64,000 bases of DNA, from the NCBI GenBank assembly GCA_036937835.1, contig CM072876.1, forward strand, positions 11,597,501 through 11,661,500, in the 5' to 3' direction. The position numbers and the translations under genes are program-made. Of the stretch, positions 1 to 13,490 are shown piece after piece. The notes beneath the pieces are model-generated. The model was not told the origin of the DNA. It ran no database searches and saw only the letters and a program-made list of their open reading frames with translations. The DNA is from Pampus argenteus (lineage: Eukaryota; Chordata; Actinopteri; Scombriformes; Stromateidae). Within the stretch, counting starts at the first letter, position 1. Each line of letters starts with the position of its first letter.

Positions 1-106
1 TTGTTTCATAAAATACATTAGAAAAAGAATAATTCTGGTGGTATTGTATATTTTCCATGAAGTTAAGGGACACTAAGCAGTAAGGAAGTAAATTACACAT
101 ATACAA

Positions 107-158
107 ACACACACACACACACACACACACATATAATATATATATATATCTATATATC
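107..158. repeat. (AC)n/(TA)n compound microsatellite
   Basis: An uninterrupted AC dinucleotide run of about 24 bases at 107-130 passes straight into an alternating AT tract. Confidence 0.95.
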
Positions 159-204
159 AACTTTAATTAATTATTTTTAAATTATATATGTGTAATTTGT
201 TCAA

Positions 205-422
205 ACCACTCAGCACTATAGTTTTCAGCAAATATTGCAAAAGCTGGAGTAAATGTGTTAATTTGTGTTTGAATTGGTTTTTAATAGGTTTTGGACAACA
301 ATGGACGTCTATGGCACAGAGGAATAAGTTATATCAGGCTTTGGCTACATGGACCTTAGGATCAATTTATTGTTGGTTTTGGTCTTTTCATGGAATTTGT
401 TCAAAGTAAGAAAAATACTGTA
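205..422 (+). mobile_element. Truncated copy of a TIR-bearing MITE-like element
   Basis: This stretch aligns by eye with the element at 2954-3340. Shared landmarks are CACT[A/G]TAGTTTT near the left, ATATCAGG[C/T]TTTGG in the middle, and GTCTTTTCATG near the right. The right end (382-422) finishes in ACTGTA and is the reverse complement of the left terminal repeat of the other copy. The left terminal repeat is missing here. The short open frame inside is interrupted repeat sequence, not a gene. Confidence 0.55.
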
Positions 423-839
423 ACTTTTTAAATATATACAAAAACAAGTTAATTATAGGAACAAATTATAAAAACATCTAATCTAAATCCTTGTAAATCC
501 TCATCCTTTTAGTATGACTATTGAGCTGTCCGTTTTAAATGCACTTGCAGCAACACGTCCACCGCAGTTTGAAGCGGTTGAACTTGCACGTTTAGTCAGT
601 CTGACCTCTGCTTAGAAGCTATTTCTCTGCCATGTATTTTAATGTATGTAAGTTATTCACATGTAGCTGGGGTGCCTGTCTGTCTGAGCTGAGAAGGACC
701 TGGACACAGTCTGGATGCAGAACTTCCATCAGTCACAGCTGACATGACCATGTGATGGTCTGCCAGATATCACTGCTGCTGTCATTCCAGGAGGTAGAAC
801 TATTGCACTGCTCTGCATGTTGACATCATCAAGGTTCAG

Positions 840-843
<4 letters not shown>

Positions 844-877
<34 letters not shown>

Positions 878-894
878 GCGCGTGTGTGTGTGTG
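844..894. repeat. (GT)n microsatellite with CG interruptions
   Basis: About 50 bases of alternating GT, interrupted by GCGTGTGCGCG in the second half, which could favour Z-DNA. Confidence 0.95.
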
Positions 895-2918
895 AATGAG
901 GGTGGATGTGTTTATAGCCGAGATATTTCAATAAAAAAAGAAATTTTTTTTTTTTCTTCTTCCAAATACTGGGCTTTTGCCTGATGTGCCCTGAAGGCTT
1001 TCACATGTAGAGTCGGTTACAAATGCAGCCAAACACTGGGCCTCTTGCCCAGACTGCACAGACTTGCATACACCCCAACCTTACGCCTCCACCCAAGATC
1101 ATATCTGCCCCACTTCAGATCCATAGAAAGAAACAGGCTATTATAGAGCCTCAGAATCAGAGGGAAGCTGTGGGGTTGTATGCCAGTGAAGAGGAAAATG
1201 AACAGTTTTCTCACAGATTTTGAGAAGAACAGATCATAAAGTCACCACATAGAAAGAAACACTCAGATCCTTCACTTAAATAAAAATAGCAATATCACAA
1301 CGTAAAAATATTTCATTAAAAATAAAAGTCCAGCATTCAAAAGGGTATTCAAAATATGTATTATCAGTAAAATATTATATATATATATAAGTGTCAAAAG
1401 TAAAACTATTTTTCGAACATTATTTTACTGAATATATTATTATTGATGTGTAAGCAGCATTTTAATGCTTCAGCATTTCAAAATGGAGCTAATATAAACT
1501 ACTTTAATAAGTTGTTTAAATGATAACATATTTACATATTAGCTGATAATGCATTTTGGCCGCAACTTTCTAATAAGGAACCCCTTATAGAGATTGTATT
1601 ATTTGGAATCAATGGTTTTAATTACAATTAAACAATTATCTACAAATGCATATATAGTTAAACACATTTGGTTGTGAGATTGTGAAAACTCACTTACATG
1701 TGCCTTGTTAGAAACTGTTACCCCCAAATATAGCTGTCAGACAAAAGTAGTGGTGTAAAAAGTATATTTCCCTAGAGGGGTAGAAATACCATACATCGAA
1801 AATATTTAAACTTGTACTTGAGTAATTTTAAATTATTTTCACTGCCAAAAACTGAAAATAAGGGATTAATAAGGGATAGCACATTAGCAGAAAAGACCTT
1901 TATTTAACTATAGATTTAAGAAATTATTGGAAAAAAGCAGATGTTGGGACCAGAATAAAATCAACAGATATATCATGTCAATTGTTTTCTTACTCTAATG
2001 TTACAAATGAAATAATTTATATCTGATTTAACTTCTATGCTACTGCATCATAGTCAGCTCTGAGTGGAGGTAAACTATAGAACAACAGAAGGAGAATCCC
2101 AGAGCTTCACAACTGCAGTGAAAGAGAAATAAATCCCAACCTCACAAACAACCACAGAATACAAGTGTGCAGGTGGCAAGGCTCAGAATAGCCATGAATG
2201 TCTATTTGATTGATTTCAGGCCTGGGATTGAGGCACAATTGCATATTCATACATCAATTAAAGTGTTTCTTCACTAGCTCCATAATTCAACCTGGCGCCT
2301 AGTGAAGAGTCATCCCTTATGAAGCAGCTTCAGAACCGCTCAGAGGAAAATGTTTCAACATGTTTTCCGTTGTAGCCTACTTGTTCGTGTGCAGCTACTT
2401 TATGACCTCTGTGTGTGTAAACTGACCTCTTATAATTGTTTGATTCCTCTGTGTCTCTGAAATCTTTTTCAGCTTGCGAATTGCGGTTTCTTTTTTTTTT
2501 TTGCTTTTTTTTTTTTTTGCTTCAAAACACAACATTGCAGTGTGAAAAGGGCAAACTTTCTTTCTTCATTACCTTATTTCCTACGTAGCAGTAAACATGT
2601 TCACTTCTGGTGGTGAGTCACCTACAAATGAGTCAACCAAGGGCAAAATAGCACAGGACTTGGGAAAATCATTCAACCAGGACACTTAGCGACACGTTGC
2701 CAGCAGACCTCACTGCACCAGGACACATTTAGATGTTCTGATCGGGTGGACCAGGATATTGAGGTCATCTGGTCGATCTGATTGGCTGAACCAGGAGACT
2801 GAGGTCATTTTGCAAAGTGAAGAGGAAATAAGGTTTCTCACTGTGCACCTGAGTTGCTGCTTTGAAATAATATTGGTAATTACAGACAGTGTAAAAAAAA
2901 AAAAAAGGTATTTGATGA

Positions 2919-2923
<5 letters not shown>

Positions 2924-2955
<32 letters not shown>
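2924..2955. repeat. (TA)n microsatellite
   Basis: About 32 bases of perfect TA dinucleotide abut the left end of the inverted-repeat element at 2954. This is the arrangement expected if the element inserted at a TA target. Confidence 0.95.
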
Positions 2956-2958
<3 letters not shown>

Positions 2959-3340
2959 TATTTTTGCTATTGTCAACAAATGCCATGAAAAGACACCAGG
3001 CTAAATAGTTGGGCACTGTAGTTTTAAGTAAACGTTACTCAAGCTTGGGTAAATAATGCATTGGGGGGGGGGGCTATTTTCAACCACAGATTTGTTCCAT
3101 TAGTGAGTATCTAACGGTGTATGTTGGATTTACCCAAAAAACTACAGTGCCCATATTGAATGTAATGAAGAAACATGTCATCCAGTGTGTTTTTAATAGT
3201 TTTTAGAAAAAAATTTAGGTCTGTACAACAAAGGAATGAGATATATCAGGTTTTGGATGCACAAACATCTTGACAGCAGAATCAATTCATTGCTGTTTTT
3301 TGTCTTTTCATGAGAGGTGTTGACAATTGGTAAACACAAA
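2954..3340. mobile_element. MITE-like element with terminal inverted repeats
   Basis: The left end (2954-2994, starting TACAGTA and ending CATGAAAAGAC) is an imperfect inverted match to 3302-3337, with roughly 30 of 36 positions agreeing. A second inverted pair lies inside: GGGCACTGTAGTTTT near 3012 and AAAACTACAGTGCCC near 3141. There is no transposase frame, so the element is non-autonomous. The TACAGT end and TA-rich flank resemble Tc1/mariner-type elements; this class call is inferred from the ends only. Confidence 0.6.
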
Positions 3341-4009
3341 TCAACAGACTTAGCTTTTACATATCATTACAAATGCATTTTTAATTGGTATATAATAATG
3401 TCAGAGATTATAATCTCAGTTCATTAGAAATTATTCTCATATTTTGTAATTATTGATTGTTTAATTGCCATATAATAAAATTACCAGTTTTTATATTTAG
3501 ATTACTCACTATCCATTTTCTTTTTGTGTGCTATTTTTACAAATACAACTACATTACAGTGGACATCTCAGTATATGACGATTGACTTTAAATGCTATTA
3601 AATTCTTTAATATATATATATAAAATAAATCCTGCAAACTTGAAACTATGGGATAGTAATTTTAACAGAATGTCACTTCCTTCATTGGGAATTTTGTTTT
3701 TAAATCAAAATCATGATGACTTTTACAAAACCGTAACAAACCCACGTTAATTTAAAACTCACTAATCCTTTATAAATAAGGCTATTAAAAAATACTACAA
3801 GAACAATATCCTGAGCCCCTGCTACACACACACACACACACACAAACCACCAAGGCTCAGACAGTGTGAATCTAATGCCCTCCAATCCTGTGAATCCCTT
3901 TGTTCCTGATTTCACGCTTGATTTGCCCACAGCTTGAGTCTGGCTGGTATCAGCGCTCTTCTCACTGCTTTCACTCTTGCCAAATCCACAGAGCCACACA
4001 GGATTCATG

Positions 4010-4013
4010 TCTC

Positions 4014-4044
<31 letters not shown>

Positions 4045-4059
4045 TCTGTCTCTCTCTCA
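4010..4059. repeat. (CT)n microsatellite
   Basis: A CT-rich tract with two GTCT interruptions. It produces serine/leucine-rich open frames in all plus-strand phases that are not genes. Confidence 0.95.
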
Positions 4060-5559
4060 TTCTCTCAGCCATTGTTTGTTCCAACATCTCTGCAAAATGC
4101 TATCATACACGTGCCAAGGAGTTGTGTTTGTTTGTATCTCACTCCCTCTCGCTGTTAACACCTCATCAAATTGCCAAGATCTGATCATGTCAAATTTTGA
4201 TACTGTCATTTTGCATTTCACACGATGTTTTAAATAATTTCATTGGGGAAATATGCGAGTCCACTGGACATACTTGGGAAGGATACAAATAGTATATCAT
4301 GATTAAATGATTTTCTATAGTGCTATAAGAATAATCCCCTGGTGCAATGACAACTATACTACATGCACAATACAAATCATTCACACATCTCAAGATTGAT
4401 TCAATGCCTCTCATGAGAGGCCTTTCAGTCTTTCTGTTTTTTTATATCTTCGGCTTCTAAAGCGGCACATCAGCCAGGCTCTTCTATTTCTACGATCCCT
4501 CTAGCACTCGTACCAAGCAGATATTGTGACAGCTGTGTGAGGGGGGGGGACAAGAGGGAGAGCGCAGGAGACAGACAAGGAGAAAGAAGGAGAGAGGAAA
4601 GATCGAGGAGAGAGTCCCTAGAGAGAGGGTGCTGGTGCTCCACAGCTCCAAGTCACCGCATGCATGCCAATGAGGAGATTCCCCTGCAGTAGCAGCAGTA
4701 GTAGAGCAGAGCAGCAGGAGGGGCCGGTGCTGATACTGTACCACCATAGTCCTTGATACTCACATTACACCCTCCTTACAAAGAACACCAGAATACTGAG
4801 ACAAAACATGGAGAAATAGCAAATTTAAGGTGTAAATGTGGATGAAAATTATTTCTGATTAACAATAATTATGAAAAACATTGTTTCAATATGACTTTCC
4901 CTTTATTGTTAAGAAAAAATATGTGATATTCTTAGAATATTATGTAAGATCAACCAATCAATGTTCAGCATCTGACATGAGTTATTTTGTCTTCTGTTGT
5001 CATTTGTTTTGTATTTTTCTCATCTGGTTTTATTTCACAGTAATTTTCCAAAATGCCTTGACAACCACTTGGGCTTAAAGGGCCTATAAATGTTTGCTTT
5101 CCATGTAGTTGGAAACAATGATGGCAATATAGAGATAGAATATATCTAAAATATATCTCTATATAAACCTTCTGGGTGCATTATATTCTGCTCTACTTCA
5201 TCTTATCTATTCTGCTGATAAAGACATTGGTTATTTCTGCTTCACATATGATTGTTTTTATCAGTGTGACTGTTGACTGGAAAGATGGCCTCTATCTGAA
5301 ACTGTAAAAAAAAACACCATAACCTGCTACTTAGTGTTTGATAAAGCTATTAAACCAAATTATGGTTTCACTGGAAGTATCTCACATTGGTTAAGAAATA
5401 CAGGATTCCTCCACCAAGCAAATTGACTGATAGCAAATTTGATGTCAAAAGCAAATTATGGAGTAGTTGGATGGGGGTTCTCCCTTGTTCATTTCACTTT
5501 GAAGGTAGAATACATCTGTGCTTCTATCGCTGACAGCAGTGCTGTGAGTGCATTACCAC

Positions 5560-6270
5560 CTCCTCTCTTTCCCCCTCCAGAAGAATTAATAACTAATTAT
5601 GTCAGGTCACTCGTCCAGATGGTCCTATCAGATGGGCCCACTGTCTGAACCTCACCTCCAACAAGAACCTCTGACCCTGACAGCCACGTCACCCCTGGCA
5701 ACATGAAGTCTGAGGCCCATGCCGCTGAGAGGATGGAATCAGGGGGTACGAGAGGTTTGGGGTGCACATAAAGAGGCGGTGAGGGGGGTATGAGCTAGGC
5801 GTGTCTGATCAGTGTTGGATGGTTGCCTTTAAAGCTTCATGAATACAAGGCTCCCTGCTGGGCCCTGATCTCCACGGTCATGATTCTGTTATTACACGCC
5901 ATGTTCCTGTGATGGGCAGATGGCGCAGTGTATCCGCACATGCATTCACACACATTCAACACACGCCAGGCCCGTTGCATCAATGGACACAACCTGATAC
6001 TCCCCTTTCTTGTCTCATTAGGAGGCTATAGAAACATTAGAGCATAATAGGGGGGAATTAAGTGCCCGTGTGGATGTCAAAGGGGGATGTGGCAGAAGAT
6101 TGGGATGAGGGCTAACAAGCGCATGGCGCGCTCCCTCAGCTTTGTGTGGTGATTAGTGCTTTCGACAGGGCTGACGGGTAAAAGACAAGCCCTCTGGGAC
6201 GAAGCTGCTTTTAAACAGACACTTAAACAGCGAAGAAACTGACAGCAGTGAGAAACGGGCATCGAAGCCT
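5560..6270. promoter_or_regulatory. Candidate conserved non-coding block
   Basis: High-complexity, moderately GC-rich sequence inside AT-rich surroundings. It contains TAAT cores (AATTAATAACTAATTATG), a GGGCAGATGGCGCAG segment and no coding frame. I see only composition and motif texture; conservation itself was not tested. Confidence 0.25.
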
Positions 6271-8039
6271 CTAGTTGATAGGAAAATCTGTGATGTGCAT
6301 GTCATGTGAAAGAAGACAAGGGTTTAACATATAGATACACGTAACTTGTACATGTCTGGTGTCATACAGAGCGTGTAATTTCCAATGTTAGAGTTTGGGT
6401 GCTTCCAAATATAAATTGAAATGGATAATACAGTACCACCTCCATATGGTGTTCAGAAAATATATTCTATTTGATAAATATTATCAAAATATTACAAATA
6501 ATACAAAGAATATTTAAAAGAAAGGAAAAAGAAAATTAAGAGGATTAACAATGAAGTGCTAACAACCACATATTGAGAAAACAAACAAATAATTTATAAT
6601 AACTGAATAAGATAATGTTATAATGTGAGCTACTCTTTAAGATAGTTTTATAAAAATAAAAGTCAATCCAATCCAACTTGAGCCTAATTTGCCTGAAACA
6701 TTTATATCACAAACAATATGGCTTACATCACTGCATTTTTATCCCTCCCTATTTATAAGATTGCTTCTCATTATGTCCTGTAAAAGCTCTTTTACAATTT
6801 GTCACATAAAAGCCTCCTAAACTCTTGAGCAAACAGGAACTTTACCAAAGCTCCCCCGTGCAAGTCTCTGGGACCAGATGAAGTCTCTGCCTTGTATTTG
6901 AGCAAGAGACGTGGATACAAAGCCGCTAAGAAGAAACCAAACAGACACCTTTAAAAGGATTTCGGGTGTTTAACTACATCTCATTCATTCTATAATTTTC
7001 TTCTCAGTCTCCAAGAAGAAGAAAAAAGGTGGATAAAGCACTAGGACAAAAGCAGTACTCCTTACACATCATCCTTGTTGCAGCAGTTTCATGTATATCA
7101 CACTATTGATGTCTTAAGCTTTTAAACATTTGGCAAATTAAAGAAATTATGAATGGCTGTGAAGAGATTGGTGGCTATCACTCACTCAATTATAGTAAAT
7201 GGCCTGACACATGTTGATAAACACAGATAATTACTTGTGAAAGGTTCATCATTATCATTACATCATTACTTTCTAGCATTCTGGTGCTAAGGGTCTAACA
7301 AGATTAGTCTGCCAGTCACGTTCCTCCTCTCAGTCGAGCAGACAATAGACAACTTTACCAGCTGGCTGCTTTTTGCTGTTGTTTCTTCGTGAGCTCAAAA
7401 TTTTTGGGCACAAATCTGGAGATATAAAAAAAAAAATCATTTTTTTTTTTCAAAAGGAAATATATTTTAATGACCAACTTGAATCCTGGCATATGAGAAA
7501 AAAAAAACAGTGAGTCTTGTTGTTAGGTCTCTTGAGGTTTCAGGAGAAACATCTGCATTGCTGTTGATCACTGAAACATCTGGCGACAATTTTCTTCCAC
7601 AAATATCAAGAGGAAAACATTTCTTTATTCAAGTCTACACAAAAGCAGCATTTATCACCATCTTCTAATTTAATTTATTTTAAAAAATGTGACAAAACAC
7701 AAAATGAAATACAAATTTTTGGAGCGGTAACACTGCAGAGGATGTGAACAGCAGATTTTCCATAGCCACAGTTCGTTTGCAGCTTCCACATATGTTGCTG
7801 CACTGAAACCGGCTTTAGAATGGAGTCCTGTCACTGTGTTACAGCAGGAATCTGATGATGGCCTCTTCTGAGCAAGCTATCACGCACCATCTGGTAGTAC
7901 TATTCTTCAGCTGTTTGAAGAATCAAGAAAATCAACCCATCATCTACCCCAACCCTACCCCCTGCACTCATGCACACACACACATATAAACACAGTGATA
8001 TGTACATGTGTGACATGCACCTGCGCACACATGTATGCA

Positions 8040-8330
8040 TAATTTTCATCCCTGCCACACTTCATTTTAAGACAACACACTTTTCTCCTCATCGTCAGCA
8101 GGAGTGTGATGTCATTACAGCTCTCTAAGGCCTCTTATTAGCCAGTGCTCTGTAATCACTCTGGTGATATATTAGTACAATGCATTGATTACCGCATAAT
8201 CCAATCACTCGCCTGTTATTGATCTTTTATAGAGCGCCCCCCAGACAATAAAGCTGTAGCCACAGACTGTGGGTCAATAGGCACACAGGGAGAGGAGTAT
8301 CCTTGCAGCTAATTGGCTTATGAAATAATA
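8040..8330. promoter_or_regulatory. Candidate conserved non-coding block
   Basis: Complex non-repetitive sequence with clustered homeodomain-type cores (TAATCACT, GATTACC, TAATCCAATCA, GCTAATTGGC) and a CCCCCCAGACAATAAAG segment. There is no coding frame. A regulatory role is inferred from motif clustering only. Confidence 0.25.
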
Positions 8331-11289
8331 CAAACATTTTGCTTTCTCGACACCACCAGAAATCAATGCAGAGCTTAGCTGGTGCATTCAAATCAACGTC
8401 TCCTTCACGTCACTGTCAATTCTGTGTCGTTTAATCAGTTTTTCTTTAGCTCTATTTCTCTGTCTTGCAAATGTGCACTCTCGTCTGCTTCCTCTCATTC
8501 ACGCCTTTTTTTTTCTCCTAAGATTTGTCTTGCCACTCCACATTTCTCCCACTTGGTCTTCTCTCCTCTTTATCCCTTCTCCCTCTCTGTCCAGCCCTCG
8601 ACTGATGTTGGGTTGCCAGATAAGTTTCTACTTACAGGGAGACCACATCTGACACCCAGCTGTGTGGGTCATGGGCTGCAAGAGCAGCTGCTGGTCATAA
8701 ATCACCCGAGCTGGAGGAGCTCTGGCACTCCTTCTGTCAGCCGTGAAACAAAGATGTAGAGGTAGTGGGGGGTCAGAGGTAGCCAACCTGGGTAACAACA
8801 GGAGACCCTGCACCACCTCTGCACTTAACAGTCCTCTATTATTAAACTGTACTCTAAGACTGGGTGAAGTCACTGAGGGACATATGCAACTATGGTGCCA
8901 GAGGATGCAAATGCAAAGTCAAGATGTATGGTGTAATATGGTATGCAAGCAATTATGTTTAAACAGGCGATGAAGTTGTGAGCTGTAAGGTCAGAGGACA
9001 GACAACCCCTTGCTGAGTTACTGTAGCAGAAAAAAATGCTAATAAATTCTGTCAACAGAAAGAGAAGGACTTTGTTACAAGATGTGTGTTGGTATGCATT
9101 AAAAAATAGCAATAAGCTTATTTTCAGTTAAAAGTAGAAATTAGTCATTGCCAAAAAAAACAAAAAAACAAAACAGTAGCAGTATTGTTTAATGTAGGCC
9201 CAAATATTATTTTTCTTAAATTAAATTTGCAAGTCTAATGAGATAATTTCATTTGTAGTTATGGGATGAATTAGACTGTGAAGTAAATTTTTTTAATAGC
9301 TGATAAAGTAGTGTGACAAATCTGTGAAAGGACTACTGTTAACTACAAGTGAAGCAGATGTTATAAATGTATTATGGATATTATTATATGAGATATTATC
9401 TGAGATTTTGGTCATCATAACATTGCACAGCTTGAATAATATTGTTTTCTGGAATTTAAGGTTTCTGAACCGATCTGACTAGTCTTGCTGCGATGCCTCC
9501 GCTTATATGTTTAGTCAAAATGTCTTCATCATGTTTCAGTTGTGCAGAATTAAGAAACAGCAGAATTAGTTAATGCATCAATGCACTTTTTTTTTTTACT
9601 TGTTGCAGGATCCTCTTGCAAAGACCCAAGAACCCCATGAGAAAAAAAAATCCCAAAGATCTGATATACTTTACAGCCTTTTACATTTGTGCAATGCATT
9701 TGAATCTGTGTGCATGTAAGCAAATATGTTGTCTGATACGATCCCTGCACACTGCATTAAAAAGTGTTGTAATTCAACACCTGGCTTTCATTTGAAGCCA
9801 TCTTAGTGTTTACACTTTAGCTCATAAAAGGATACAGCAGGGGAGGGGTTGAATTATATGGGAGGTATAGTGAGAATGAGCACTCTTTTTAGATCACTAT
9901 CTGTCTACAATATCTTCTGCATTGCAGCACACCAGCTCCTATTGCAAATACAATGACATAAGTCACAAACAAGAACACCAAAACACTATACAAAGCAGAA
10001 AGAGTCTGTTTCCAGTTTCCAATTTCCAATTTCACTGCCAATATTTCCTGATAATCAGCCAGTGTTGAGGTACTCATACTTACAGTTTCTTGGAATGTTC
10101 ATCTCTTTGGACACAAACATAATTGCCAGAAAGAAAATAACAGTATGAATGATGTTGGTAGAGAAGAGAGGGCACAGGGAAAAGAGAGCAGATTATAAAA
10201 AGGTATAAGAGGGGAAAAGGATGACAAAGGGAGAAAGGAAGGGGAGAGGACTTCTTTGCCCTTTGGTGTGCAGCGAGGGCCGATCGATAGCAGTGTAATG
10301 AGCCTGGTATTAGCCGGGGTGCAGAGGGACTGGAGCAGGGCAGAGGGAGGGTGGAGGGGGAAGGGGAGAGCCAGGATCTGATTCCCAACAGCAAACAACA
10401 CCATTGCTGCAGACATCAGAACCAACACCTGAGAACACCTATTAAAGCCAGATGACCCTCTTCTCGGCTAATGACAAAGCCACACTCATACAAACTCCTC
10501 ACACACATGGACACGCACACACTCATATACACTTTTATTCAACCTGCTGGCTTGTTACATACCCATCGCACAGTTGTTCTGTCTCCGCCAAGCCGCTACT
10601 AAAGCCAAACGCATCACCCAAACAGGGGTAGCAGAGAAAAAAACTAGCCTAATCCTGACAAAGAAAAGGACTGCACTCAACATCACCTCTCCTTTTTGTT
10701 ACAGATTACTCAACAATGGCTTCTGCCACTCTCTTAAATCCACTACACGCTGGCAATTTGTATGAGAAAGATGGAGACTAAGGGATTGTCTTTGCTTGGT
10801 TGCAAGAGAGAGAGAGTGAGAAGGGGGACCAGCAGGAAGAAGTGGGGGGATAACCATCAGGTACACTCAAAGCCAATCTGTTGCCTCCTCAATAGGCTCA
10901 TTCTGCTGGAGTGCCATGTGCAGGGTGTTGGCCTCACTAGACCCCAGTCAGACCAGCCATCCAGGCAGGCACAAGCCGGGGGAGGCAACACTGTGAGAGG
11001 GCCACGTCTGGGTCCTCTCAATGGAGGGATCAAAGTAGGGATAGAAGGATGGGCCCCCTCCCTTTGTGCTCCCAAAACAAACGCATCTTCCTGTTTGCTG
11101 GAAACCACAGAGATGGCCTAGTCTCAGGAACAGATGGTGCGGAGGACTGCCACTGGGAGACACCAGTACTCTGCAAAAAAGAAGTGTCGCGCTCAGCACA
11201 TCTGCATGCCAGGTTTCTAAGCATTTGGGCTTGCTTAATAATATTTGATAAATCCGGTCATATATTATATTATATATTATATTTTATTT

Positions 11290-11405
11290 TACTTATTCTT
11301 ATGTAATTATTATCTTAATTTCTTATTCTTATTTAATTATTATCTTAATTTCTTATTCTTATTTAATTATCTTATTCTTATTTAATTATTAATTATTATC
11401 TTAAT
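11290..11405. repeat. Minisatellite, about 30-bp AT-rich unit
   Basis: Tandem copies of a unit resembling CTTATTCTTATTTAATTATT followed by ATCTTAATTT. There are two near-complete and two shortened copies in a head-to-tail array. Confidence 0.8.
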
Positions 11406-11473
11406 TGTTGGTTGTTCTTTTTATTTCATTGTGTTGTATTTGTGTTATGCTGCTGTTACACTCTAATTTCCCA

Positions 11474-11522
11474 GTTTTTGGGATTAATAAAGTATATCTA
11501 TCTATCTATCTATCTATCTATA
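11474..11522 (+). mobile_element. LINE/SINE 3' tail with (TATC)n
   Basis: The string GGGATTAATAAAGTATATC followed by a TATC tetranucleotide run has the form of the 3' end of fish LINE-2-like or SINE elements that finish in short tandem repeats. No body of the element was identified upstream, so this is a 5'-truncated fragment. Confidence 0.5.
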
Positions 11523-12856
11523 CTATATCACACGCTGCTAACATGCGAAAAACGTTGCTCCCTTTTTTAAGTGTTTGGCTTTTTTGCTTTTGAGTACAGC
11601 CATCCATCTAAATTATATGTTAAAAACTAATCACATATACTTCATATTGTCAACAAACTTGACCAACATAAACAATGAATTGATCTCACAGACATGTATC
11701 CACCTAATATCATATTTCTCTACTGAACAGACCTCTATTGTTGTCCAGAAACTATTAAAAACACATCAATGAGGCACTCTGTTGCACCAGTTGACATGTT
11801 CCTTCTACCATGAACATTTATTTTCAGTCAGTCCTACATACATAATACTGTTTTCATAAATACAAACCACAGCACACCAAATCCACAGCTGAAAATAGTC
11901 CAAAACAAATACACTATTTAATCCGGCTTGAGTAATGTTTGCTAAAAGCTACAGTGTCCATCTGTTTAAGGAAATTACATAGCTTTAAAAAAAAATTAAA
12001 TAATATATTTGTGACTTGTTTTTAAGCATGTATGTCTTCCTTAGAGAGTCATCGACCACCTCAGGAAGTCAGAAAGTAACAAACTAACACACTGTTGGTT
12101 TTAGACTCTTTCATAAGACTTTGTAACAATACAAAAGTATATGTAGTGGCGCTCTGTTAGCTCTTCTTTCTTTACTGCACCACTTCTAGAGTCAGTCTAA
12201 AAAAACACAAAAGCGACAAGACATGACAACTTACTTTATCTTTTAAAAATGTTTACTCAAAAACAACAAAGTAAATTACGAGGTCTGACGCACGGTCAAG
12301 ATACTGTGTCGCTTTCATCATGCTCTGAATCGAAACCTAAAGAGTACACAAAAGTCAAAGTCAGTTACTACAGTTACCACTATATAGTGACATCCCATCA
12401 TAGAATTTATAGCATAGAAACATTGTTAACCTTGTTGTTTACACATCGCTAATTGTGTATAAACGCACTCTAAGCCATATATGAATTATAATGAAAATAA
12501 CACCAATAATTTTTTACTGTTTTTAACGTAAATTGCTATTGCTTAAGTGGCCCTTAGAAGATTTAAGATTAAGATTTAAGTGATAAGGTTTTGAGATATT
12601 TTAGTTTTCATTGGAACTACTTCCCTCCAAAGAAATAGTCCCTGAATACTGTTTATAGAGTCCTCTGAGGATTATCCAAAGTAACAGGGACATTATTTGT
12701 GCATCTGAACGTTGTCTTTCATAGTGTGAGCAGAAGCAGAAACAACATTTAATTCACCTGCATTGTACTGCTGTGGAAAGATTTCTCAAATCCAAGTTAA
12801 AATAAAACTGCAAATAATAATGAAACTACCCTATTTTCATAATCTCTACCCTTTAA

Positions 12857-13116
12857 CATTTTTTTTTTAATTCTCTAACTCTTGCCCTGTCTATCCTAAT
12901 ACTCTGAACTACTTGTGACAAACGAAGCTCTAATGCCCCCATGTTTTAGCTACTAGACTCATTCAGCAACAGAAAGTGATAAAAACATTTTTTTTTTTAA
13001 TTCTTTAACTCTTGCCCTGTCTATCCTAATACTCTGAACTACTTGTGACAAACGAAGCTCTAATGCCCCCATGTTTTAGCTACTAGACTCATTCAGCAAC
13101 AGAAAGTGATAAAAAC
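12857..13116. repeat. Near-perfect 130-bp tandem duplication
   Basis: Two head-to-tail copies, about 12857-12986 and 12987-13116, share ACTCTTGCCCTGTCTATCC, CAAACGAAGCTCTAATGCC and all sequence between. They differ at one C/T position and by one T in a poly-T run. Such identity implies a recent event, or an assembly artefact. Confidence 0.95.
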
Positions 13117-13189
13117 TCATCGCTAATTAGATGTTTTTGTTTAGAGGACACAATCAAAATTGTTCATTTTGTATTATTAAAGATATTTC

Positions 13190-13490
13190 CTCATGCCACG
13201 ATGAGTCACAGTCTCATTCCCTGCCGCTGAGTGGAGAGATTTTCACGAGCCCATCAGAAGCAGGTCTTCCAGTAGATATAACCCATGCTATGGTAATCAC
13301 ATGCTAATCACAGTTAACACCAGCGCAGGGTCCTATACTCTAGATTAATGCATCCGTCGCATATTCACGTTTCCATTAGCATAAATCAGGTTCACCCTGC
13401 CTTTGTAATTAGTGTTTTCATGTGAATGATAATAAGATATGGTGATTAGGTCAGGGTACTAGAATGGAAATGACTTGTCAGCTAAGTCCG
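13190..13490. promoter_or_regulatory. Candidate conserved non-coding block
   Basis: Complex sequence with repeated TAAT/ATTA cores (GGTAATCACATGCTAATCAC, TCCATTAGCATAAAT, GTAATTAGTG) and an AP-1/Maf-like GATGAGTCAC. There is no coding frame. Function is inferred from motif density only. Confidence 0.25.

Noticed and set aside
2710..3016. Open frames encoding alternating I/Y or H/T runs
   Set aside because: They are translations of the TA microsatellite and the adjacent inverted-repeat element.
10762..11224. Several overlapping open frames on both strands with GC-rich sequence
   Set aside because: All frames in the stretch are open by composition, none has splice support or a recognisable domain.
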